Part shown: positions 11,383 through 18,084 of the stretch, in pieces
Layout: each line of letters starts with the position of its first letter
How positions within the stretch are numbered: the first letter of the stretch is position 1
Source of the DNA: Psilocybe azurescens
Taxonomy: Eukaryota > Basidiomycota > Agaricomycetes > Agaricales > Agrocybaceae
DNA: 18,084 bases
Direction: 5' to 3'
NCBI GenBank assembly: GCA_023853785.1
Contig: JAJIRX010000066.1
Location: forward strand, 1-18,084
Notes under the pieces: generated by a model
Databases searched by the model: none
Seen by the model: only the letters and a program-made list of their open reading frames with translations
Told to the model about the DNA's origin: nothing
Position numbers and translations under genes: made by a program

Positions 11383-12473
11383 CTAGTGACGACGAGGAGA
11401 AGCAGGCCTGCGGCCCTGACTTCCCTTCCTCTGTTCGTTTCCACTGATTTCGCCAAGAGGCTGGCGGCAAGAGCACTCAGTCTCGCAGTGCGAGTTCAAT
11501 GTCGCATGCGCTCCAGGAATCCGGGTTGGCCTAGCAGATGCGGACAGGCACTGGTGGGTCGTGGGGCAGATCACCTGGTTGTTGTGCGATCCGCACTGAA
11601 GAGGCACAGTGCGGCGAGTCAGCGACGTATCCATGCTACAACATTCAATCAGTTAAATTGATTTAAATGTAACACCCAGTAAACACGTACTCATCAATAT
11701 CGCGACGGTGACGGTGGGGCGAAGGGCTGCGGCGGGGAGAAGGGCTGCGGCTGGGAGGGCGCTGTGATCCTTTCTTCTGCGCGTTTCCGCTGATCTCACC
11801 CAATGGCTGTCGGCAAGAGCATTCCGTCTCGCAATGCGAATTCAATGTCGCATGCGCTCCAGGAATTCGGGTTGGCCTGGCGGATGCAGAGAGGCATTGA
11901 TGTGTGGTCGGGCATATAACTTGGTTATTGTGCGACCCGCACTGAAGGGGTACAGTGCGACGAGTCAACGAAGTGTCCATGCTAAACAATTTGAAGAATT
12001 TGATTAGTTAGCACACTTTAAAAATTACACAGTAAACATGTACTCTTCAATATCGCGACGGTGACGGTGGGGCGAAGGGCTGCGGCTGGGAGGGCGCTGC
12101 GATCCTTTCTTCTGTGCGTTTCCGCTGATCTCACCCAGTGGTTGTCGACAAGAGCACTCCGTCTCGCAATGCGAGTTCAATGTCGCATGCGCACCAGGAA
12201 TTCGGGTCGGTCTAGCAGACGCAGAGAGGCATTGATGTGTGGTCGGGCATATAACTTGATTATTGTGCGACCCGCATTGCAGAGGACGGTGCGGCGAGTG
12301 AGAGACGTGTACTCCGTGCTAGATCGTTGCATATATTAGATCCGACCAGGTTGAGCATACAAAGTGACTTACTTCTCATAGCGGCGGTAGAACTCGGGAT
12401 CCCTGATGGATGCAGCGAGGCCAGAAGTAGCAGCGATGACGGCGCTGAAGATGATGGTGGAAGTGAAACGCAT
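11383..12473 (-). CDS. Secreted protein with three near-identical six-cysteine modules, one per exon
   Basis: The minus-strand ATG is at 12473-12471; exons are 12473-12373, 12318-12044, 11981-11691 and 11635-11383. The three introns are 54, 62 and 55 bp, all phase 2, so each module exon can be duplicated without a frame change. Exon 1 encodes a signal peptide (MRFTSTIIFSAVIAATSGLA) and a short pro-region with YRR. Each later exon encodes TSLTRRTVPLQC, then cysteines spaced C-x8-C-x5-C-x20-C-x3-C-x1-C, then a basic tail. In modules 1 and 2 the tail is a Ser-Pro-Arg segment ending HRHRRDI; module 3 ends SPRRH-stop. Fifty-five residues from LQC to SGN are identical in all modules, while codons differ synonymously. 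The RR pairs before and after each module suit Kex2-type cleavage, giving separate peptides of roughly 80 residues. Exon 2 is one base short (275 instead of 276 nt; a C lost near 12287-12292); with that base the protein would be 306 residues. The family is unknown to me; a secreted effector-, defence- or signal-type peptide precursor is inference. Confidence 0.8.
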
Positions 12474-12501
12474 TTTATATGATATGTTTTTGAAAAGGGT
12501 T

Positions 12502-12566
12502 CTAGGAGAAAGACATCATAATCAGTACGATGGCACAGTGGCTTGGGGGCGTCTGAGATGACTTAC
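12502..12566 (-). other. 5'-UTR intron of the modular gene
   Basis: On the minus strand GTAAGT at 12566-12561 and TCCTAG ending at 12502 define a 65-bp intron, 28 bp upstream of the ATG. No ATG precedes it in the predicted leader after the TATA element. This is inferred from splice signals only. Confidence 0.5.
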
Positions 12567-12637
12567 AAGTGACCAGCACTGAAGTTGTAGTAGATTGAGG
12601 AAGCTCAGCTTGAAGAAAGTCTAATGAGTCTGAGAGT

Positions 12638-12646
12638 CTTTTATGC
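12638..12646 (-). promoter_or_regulatory. TATA element of the modular gene
   Basis: The minus strand reads GCATAAAAG here. A start about 30 bp downstream (near 12610) would give a leader containing the 65-bp intron at 12502-12566. Position and sequence fit a core promoter. Confidence 0.5.
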
Positions 12647-12649
12647 ATC

Positions 12650-14330
12650 TTCGAGGTGTCGTGATGCGTAAAAACTCACACCAATCCCGTGACACTGAAA
12701 CGCGCAAATCCTGAAAATCAGGAGTTCGCTAGCGCATCTGGAGGTATTGTGAGTATTTCCTCCTGGTTGGTTTGACAATGGGGACCTTCAGTTGACTGTT
12801 TGACTTATTTTACCTTTCTCTCCATATTCCTGCCGAGATGTGGAGCCACATATCTCGTGGCATCGTCCCCGAGTTCACGGGGCTTGGTTTCCATGTCGGC
12901 CCTGGATGTTTGAGGAGCTATAAGCAATGCATAGTTTGGTTTAGAATCTAGTTATCTTTGACGGTCAAAATAACCGACGGTATTCAGGTCTTCCATAGTC
13001 TATGAACGAATAATTTTTAGGAGAGAAAAGGATGTCCAACTTTGACAGGAACTCCAGGATTCGACAAGTTCTTGACATCTTATTATTATACTTATATGTA
13101 GTTAACCTTACTTACTTTGGATATTTATGCGGACTGCGCAATGACAGTGATTAGAACGGATTCGATGGATGACTATCACTCCTGTCAAATGCATTTTATT
13201 TTTACTGATTATGCTATTTTCATTATGAAACTACATCATCTATCTGCAGCATATGGACTGCTTGATGTTAGTTTTTGTGATTAAACACTTTGTTTCTAAT
13301 GTTCTACACTTGATATTTGGACTTGTACAAATGGACACTTAGTTAGAATTCGCTCTTTTCGGTGTTTTTGCACACTGTTCTGTTAATAACTTTTTGTAGA
13401 GTAAAGTTATTCAAATTCTGATCACTGATCCGGAATCCCTCGTTGAGACGGTTCCGGTGATATATAATTTGTCACGTAGTTATAGGTTTGGTGTTTTGAC
13501 GCAATATTGTGGACACCTATAGTCACGCCTCGCCATTTTTAGACACTTAGCCATGTAAAAGACCAGTATTCCTACTATGTCTGAGGAAACAAAGACACTA
13601 GAACAAGATTTGGAGTCTACAGAAGCAATTTACTATTTTCACTCATACTTGTCATTGTTGCGCATTTGAGATTTGACTCTATTGTTACTCATCAGTATAG
13701 CTACTGATTTGTGCATTATTGTCTATTTCTAACACTTGATTCCTACTTATTGAGCATTATTCATGTTTCTCCTCTCTATGATTTCCGGTTATATCATCAG
13801 TTGAGCATACCTTTAACGGGTGCCCGTCTTTTTCTTCGGTCAGGAAACCCCAGGTGTAGAAATAGTCGAATTCATTCGTTGCGTCTTTCGACGACACATG
13901 CTCCTCTTTACGTTTGAGAAATTTCCCATTACATCAAGACTTTAAGAGGCCCAGCACATGTACATACTTCTCGAAAAGAAACATAGAACATCATAGGATC
14001 GCCCACTCGCTGCGATGCTGACGCTCTAAAACTTTTGTGTCAGCAAACCTGAGCACCGGATTTTATTTAGTTTCTTAATCTACGTAGTACACAATGCATT
14101 CTGCATGCAGAATTTGATTCCTTGCCTCGATTTAAAGGTGCTCAAGATTCAGCTTCAAATTTCTCCAAATGGACGGGGAGCAATGCGGTCAGTCGACTCA
14201 TGTGAGGGAGACCCGCACCTTCATTCAATAAGCAAAACACATTTCCATACAAGTCTTATATATTTCATTGATGCTCAACACAGAATACATCACAGAGCCT
14301 CCTCAAATGCACCTGTGGCACCTGCGGTAG
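12650..14330. other. AT-rich intergenic region
   Basis: No gene is supported. The stretch contains small inverted repeats: GAGATGTGG..CCACATATCTC around 12836-12856, CCCCG..CGGGG at 12867-12882 and TTGACGGTCAA near 12958. Otherwise it is T-rich on the plus strand. The ORFs at 13711-13917 and 14105-14353 lack motifs, and the second runs into the inverted-repeat element. Confidence 0.5.
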
Positions 14331-14332
14331 TA

Positions 14333-14695
14333 CTGTACTATTTCGGCCGATAGTTCATGTAACGGGTAACGGGCATACTGAACTGAACAATTTTGTAAAA
14401 TGTAATGGGTAACGGGGACAGATGAACACCTTCTGAAATGAACTTTTAGAGGCTGAAAAATGCGAATTTTTGCTAAACGATTGACCGTAACCTATCTAGT
14501 GCTCAGAATAAAGATTTAAAAATGGAATGGTAATCATTCTTCTTAGAATCTTAATCAAGGGACCAATGGTGCAACCCCTCGAACTGAACAATTTTGGTTG
14601 TCTGTAACAGGTAACGGCTAACTTTGAACACTTGGTCAAATGAACTATACGTGTAACGTGTAACATGCCCTGAACAATTGGTCGAAATAGTACAG
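14333..14695. mobile_element. MITE-like element with terminal inverted repeats and TA target site
   Basis: The first 28 bases (14333-14360, starting CTGTACTATTTCG) match the reverse complement of 14668-14695 at about 24 of 28 positions. Both ends are flanked by TA (14331-14332 and 14696-14697), the duplication expected of Tc1/mariner-superfamily insertion. The 363-bp interior has no transposase ORF. It carries repeated subterminal motifs TGTAAYGGGTAACGG (14359, 14400, and degenerate at 14601 and 14651) and several TGAACAATT copies. It is best read as a non-autonomous element; the transposase family is inferred from TA alone. Confidence 0.7.
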
Positions 14696-14703
14696 TATAA
14701 AGG
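14696..14703 (+). promoter_or_regulatory. TATA box formed at the edge of the inverted-repeat element
   Basis: TATAAAGG starts with the right-hand TA target-site copy of the element. It lies 70 bp before the ATG at 14773, a normal promoter distance. An upstream ATG at 14726 opens a short overlapping frame, so its use as the promoter of the next ORF is uncertain. Confidence 0.35.
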
Positions 14704-14772
14704 GACTTCTGTTGCCAGCCCGTTGTATGACAGTGACTCGAGCTGGTAGTAAGTGCTGTCGTCCTAAGCCCG

Positions 14773-15048
14773 ATGGTTACGACACATAATGACTTCTGGC
14801 TTCAGGCCAACGTAATGGATTTCTCAAGTGCAGCAATTACGGTGATGAGCCAATTTGTATCACTACCCACGAATCCAGACATTTGGGTGCGAAGCCCAGT
14901 CACAAGCAAGGCACATATGGAAGAAATAAGTTTTAACTCCAAGGTGAGAATTACCATTTTGTGTTATGAGTCCTATTACGTAGTAATAGACTCGTTCTTT
15001 AACCAGGGACCCCTGCTGTTGTCACAAAATCTATCTTCGATAACGTGA
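14773..15048 (+). CDS. Small hypothetical protein next to the MITE
   Basis: The frame from ATG 14773 to the stop at 15046-15048 is 91 codons. A 63-bp segment inside it (14944-15006, AAG/GTGAGA..TTAACCAG/G) has the ends and length of a local intron and is itself a multiple of three. The product would therefore be 91 residues unspliced or 70 spliced. Composition is protein-like (DFWLQANVMDFSSAAITVM), without a signal peptide, cysteine pattern or known domain. It could be a remnant exon of an older gene. The evidence is composition, splice signals and a TATA box 70 bp upstream. Confidence 0.22.
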   Translation: MVTTHNDFWLQANVMDFSSAAITVMSQFVSLPTNPDIWVRSPVTSKAHMEEISFNSKVRITILCYESYYVVIDSFFNQGPLLLSQNLSSIT

Positions 15049-15293
15049 TTTATTTTATAAGGTGATGTGACCTTGTAACATTAAGCACGTGTTACTCAAA
15101 AAAGTGGCATTTTCAGCTGCTTACTATGATACGATAACGATAAATAATAATATATTAATTTTTTTTTTTAAGGCATCTATAATATAAGAGAGCGCGATGA
15201 CTAAGATTACTCAAAAGGAGAATCAAGTTCACGTGAAGTCAAGTTACTTAATCATGACAAAGCACACCGTTGTGTTTTAGGGACTGTGAGGCG
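15049..15293. other. AT-rich spacer
   Basis: Noncoding and AT-rich, with a T9-T10 tract near 15162-15170. It still contains a few CpG sites, the last at 15292-15293, and marks the left edge of the CpG-free block. Confidence 0.5.
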
Positions 15294-15591
15294 GGGCCTT
15301 TTGAAACAAACATCCAGTGGCTGATAGCAAACAACAAAATGGGTGCCACACAGCCTGAAAAAGGTTCCATGTCTAAATAACACCTCCTCAATGTGCCCTA
15401 TTCCCCATTTCCAGTTGTATTGAAGCATTTTCTGTGGTTTTGGCTTTGGTGAACATATATTGTGGTTTAGACTATTTAAAACAGAAAACTCAAATGAAAA
15501 CCACTGAATAAATTTGCAAACAACAGGTATGATTGGGGTAGTGGACAAGTTAGAATGGCATGAACTATGGGTTGGTGACAATGTTTTGTGT

Positions 15592-16590
15592 GAGTGGAAC
15601 AGGGTGTAAATATTTAAATACAGATGTAGATAGAAAAATAGAACTGGGACACAGTTTTACAACTGGAAATAGACAGTCTCCAGTGCTGTACAGATGATAT
15701 TTTTTTGTTTTTTGAGGATGAAGCTCCAGTGTACTTTTTTCATGTAGTGAGTAAAAATATAGACACAGTTAACTATTGTGCATGAGAATTAATATGTAAA
15801 TTTTAATGTACTATAGGCTATAGATTAATTTGCAGCACAAATATAGTGGGGTGAGGGGACAGCTATTTAATTGTGAAGAGTGTAGGATAGTTCCAGTTTT
15901 ATATAAAATGCAAAGTAAGATTCTTTTTGTGAAAAATAATGTACACAATGATTGTTGAAGAGTGGGCTGGGGATATATTGTGGGAATGTAGCACTGGCAT
16001 AGGCATAGTGCTGATGATGCCATGCTTTGTTGTGACATTTCCAAATGGTTTTGATTAAACTTAGAAAGGGTGGAGTGATAAAATATTTATATTATATTTA
16101 GTATGGAGGTGTGCAGCACTGACTTAGTAAGGTGCAGGAGCACTGTATTGGCAAGCTTTACAACTGATATAGTAGAGGAATTTGTGAGTGGATGCTATTT
16201 AAATAAAGATGTGGATATCAAGATAGCACTGGGATATAATTTCCTAATTGGAAATAGGCAGTCTACTGTGCTCTACAAGTGATAAAAATGTTTTTTGATG
16301 ATAAAGATCCTGTGGTTTATGCATGTAAAAATAAATAGACTTTTAAATTTTAATAAACTATAGGTTGTAGGTTGATGTGATTAATTTGCAGACTATTTTG
16401 ATTGTGAAGATGAAGAGTATAAGACATGAAATATAAAATGGCACAGTGCCACAGGTGCTGTGCATATGAGATAATTTGTGGATAGTCAATGAGTAGTGCA
16501 GTATTGTATAAAATACAAGGTAGAATGATGGTTGATTGGGAGTGGATATGGACAGGGGTGTAGATATTAAAACAGTTACAGACATCATGA
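15592..16590 (+). repeat. Diverged internal direct repeats
   Basis: The stretch from 15592 (GAGTGGA..TATTTAAATACAGATGTAGA..ACTGGGA..CTGGAAATAGACAGTCT..GTGCTGTACA) recurs with substitutions from 16186 to about 16291, offset about 585 bp. A shorter third copy begins near 16541 (GAGTGGATATGGACAGGGGTG). Following parts (AATTTTAAT..ACTATAGG..TTAATTTGCAG) also correspond. The repeat has no coding capacity I trust. Confidence 0.6.
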
Positions 16591-16780
16591 CAAAGGTACT
16601 GTGGATTAGTTGGAGTAGGTCTAATATGATTTGAAATTTTGGTTTCAGATTTACAAAGCAAAGAAATATTTAATGGACACAGAATGTAGAGTTCTGTGTA
16701 TATATATTTGTGTATTTGGTCACTTTTTAGATAAGGACAGAAATATTGACTGTTATTGACTGTGAGTATATATAATTTGA

Positions 16781-16807
16781 CTATGGAGATGCTGTGTGTC
16801 TCCATAG
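16781..16807. repeat. Perfect 9-bp hairpin
   Basis: CTATGGAGA (16781-16789) and TCTCCATAG (16799-16807) are exact reverse complements around a 9-base loop. It sits just left of the GC-rich hairpin cluster and may belong to the same element end. Confidence 0.6.
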
Positions 16808-16862
16808 TGGGATACAAGAGTGCAACTCCAGCAAGCTGTAGAGCAGACTGTGGAGTAGAGGA

Positions 16863-17120
16863 GGGATGAGCACAGCTCATACCCAAGAATGACTGCTATT
16901 ATTATCTTTTTCATGAGGTATAGAATGCCAATAAAAGGGGGGGATGAGCGAAGCACATTCCCCCAAGACATTATGATTGTGATTGGTATTATTTATTTAT
17001 CAATGAGGAGGTGCAGGGCACCGACAAGCAGGGGTCTGGGGCGCAGCCCCAGCGAAGCTGTTGACCCTGCTGTGAAGCACAGGGGGTGAGCAAAGCAAAT
17101 CCCCCAACGCTGTAGCAGCG
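16863..17120. repeat. Cluster of GC-rich hairpins with shared AGCGAAGC-type loops
   Basis: Five stem-loops follow each other: 16863-16884 (GGGATGAGC/GCTCATACCC), 16937-16964 (G-run/CATTCCCCC with loop AGCGAAGCA), 17028-17070 (outer GCAGGGGTC/GACCCTGC enclosing TGGGGC-GCA-GCCCCA), 17082-17105 (GGGGG/CCCCC, containing GAGCAAAGC) and 17108-17120 (CGCTG-TAG-CAGCG). The first two are each followed by a related AT-rich spacer ending in CAATGAGG or CATGAGG, so hairpin plus spacer is itself repeated. The mechanism is unknown; a mobile-element end or palindromic repeat family is possible. Confidence 0.7.
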
Positions 17121-18084
17121 GGTCGGCAAGCTTGTGTGTTATAATCGCTGATTGGCTGATGTTGACAAATTGATTGATTGGGAGATCAAAAGGGGATAGA
17201 AGGCCCAAAAATATTTCCTCTTTGGTTAATGTTTTCACATGATATTTATATTTAAATCCAGTCATATTTGGCCGCTTGGTTATTTCCGCTTCTATTGGCG
17301 GCATGAGGATATAGTCTTAGGCTCAAACATTTTTCTTTTATGGATTGTATTGCATGTGGTGATTGTAGTCGCTCGGTTGACTCCAAATATTTTTGCAGTG
17401 TGGGGCTATACAGACACATGAGGGAAATCTGTTTCTTTCTTTCTCTTCCTTCCCCCATCATTGTTGTCTCCCATTGCCCTTGGGATATGTCTGCTTATTT
17501 TCCTGCATGTCTTTCTACAGTTTTATACTCTTGTTGGTGTTGATATGCAGTCCTACATAGTGTATATCCTTACTCAGCATTACAAAAGTGACTGAGCACT
17601 GCATGACATACATATTAAAGCTCTTCATTGACATGTTTGTTCACTCACAGTTTTGATGAACAAGGAAATGTAGAACTTCAAAAATTATAGATAATAAAGA
17701 ATATATATACATGAGTGCTTCAGCAAATTTAGAAAGGTATATGACCATCCTTTGTTTTTAAAATAACCTTAACATGAATATCCATTGTGAATATAAAATT
17801 ACATGGTGCTCAATCACTTTTTGTAATGCCAAGTAGCTGTTTGATCTGACTACAGTTTAGCAGTGTTTTTGGTGCAACATATTATTAGTCTTTTTGTGTC
17901 ATCTGTCAATAATTTCATATAGTCCTTACATGTATAACTGGCTTCTGTGTATATTGATAGTATTATTTACTGCTACTGTCTACAAAAAATAGTATTTGTA
18001 AGTCTTATTTCAAGTCTATAGTTGTTATGACTTATAATGATTGGTGTATTGATTCTTGAATATATGCTTTAAGATGTATCTGAA
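17121..18084. other. AT-rich, mostly CpG-free tail of the window
   Basis: A few CpG sites occur up to 17374-17375; from 17376 to the window end (709 bp) there is none. I see no gene on either strand: the ORFs at 17239-17543 and 16993-17304 are short, overlapping and without motifs. The sequence continues the character of the 15.3-16.9 kb block. Confidence 0.55.

Larger units (their letters stand above)
15294..16948. other. CpG-free, cytosine-poor repetitive block
   Basis: Reading every line, I find no CG dinucleotide in these 1655 bp, although both C and G are present. TG and CA are abundant. The plus strand is clearly poorer in C than in G. The long minus-strand ORFs here (for example 16886-16350) follow from the lack of G on that strand, which removes TAG and TGA stops. 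This is probably old repeat DNA shaped by CpG methylation and deamination; no protein domain is visible. Confidence 0.7.

Noticed and set aside
8067..12420. Shared 14-mer TGATGGATGCAGCG between 8.07 kb and the signal-peptide exon of the modular gene
   Set aside because: The flanking sequence does not match. A 14-base coincidence is expected about once in a window of this size.
12867..12882. tRNA T-arm-like stem CCCCG..TTC..CGGGG
   Set aside because: The loop is six bases, and no anticodon, D-arm or acceptor stem can be built around it.
16350..16886. 178-codon minus-strand ORF
   Set aside because: It lies in CpG-free, cytosine-poor repeat DNA where TAG and TGA are rare on the minus strand. 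It has no domain, and similar spurious frames occur in the diverged repeat copy at 15811-16044.

Overview
The window looks like a nuclear segment of a filamentous basidiomycete (Agaricomycetes-type) genome. The three genes I can support contain many short introns with GT..AG ends (mostly 54-110 bp). The esterase has the N-terminal extension seen in agaricomycete carboxylesterases, and its neighbour is a CFEM/GPI-type surface protein. There are no rRNA, tRNA, CRISPR or prokaryotic operon features.

Layout. 1-300: four degenerate copies of a ~26-bp motif in minus orientation. 1661-4688 (+): a ten-exon, secreted type-B carboxylesterase whose exons and splice sites are recognisable, but whose frame is broken by five apparent single-base losses. 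5436-6452 (+): an intact three-exon CFEM protein with a Ser/Thr-rich stalk and a GPI-type tail. 7016-7567: the same 26-bp motif in plus orientation, ending in ten perfect-length 22-bp tandem units. The two genes therefore lie between inverted arrays of one repeat. 7.9-10.1 kb: two minus-strand segments share a TATA block and a 17-bp coding-type block; one can be read as a two-exon hypothetical gene (9506-9978). 11383-12473 (-): a secreted protein built from three near-identical six-cysteine modules, one per exon, with dibasic sites between modules. 14333-14695: a TA-flanked terminal-inverted-repeat element (MITE-like) that abuts a TATA box and a small hypothetical ORF. 15.3-18.1 kb: AT-rich repetitive DNA with complete absence of CpG over two long stretches, separated by a cluster of GC-rich hairpins.

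The supported genes all encode secreted or cell-surface proteins (a secreted hydrolase, a putative haem-binding surface protein and a modular cysteine-rich protein). They are embedded in repeat-rich DNA, as is common for host- or environment-facing fungal genes. No common pathway can be shown. The most interesting object is the three-module gene: 55 residues are identical in all three modules although about 30 of the codons differ synonymously between the first and third. This argues for strong selection on each module and for processing into several similar peptides.
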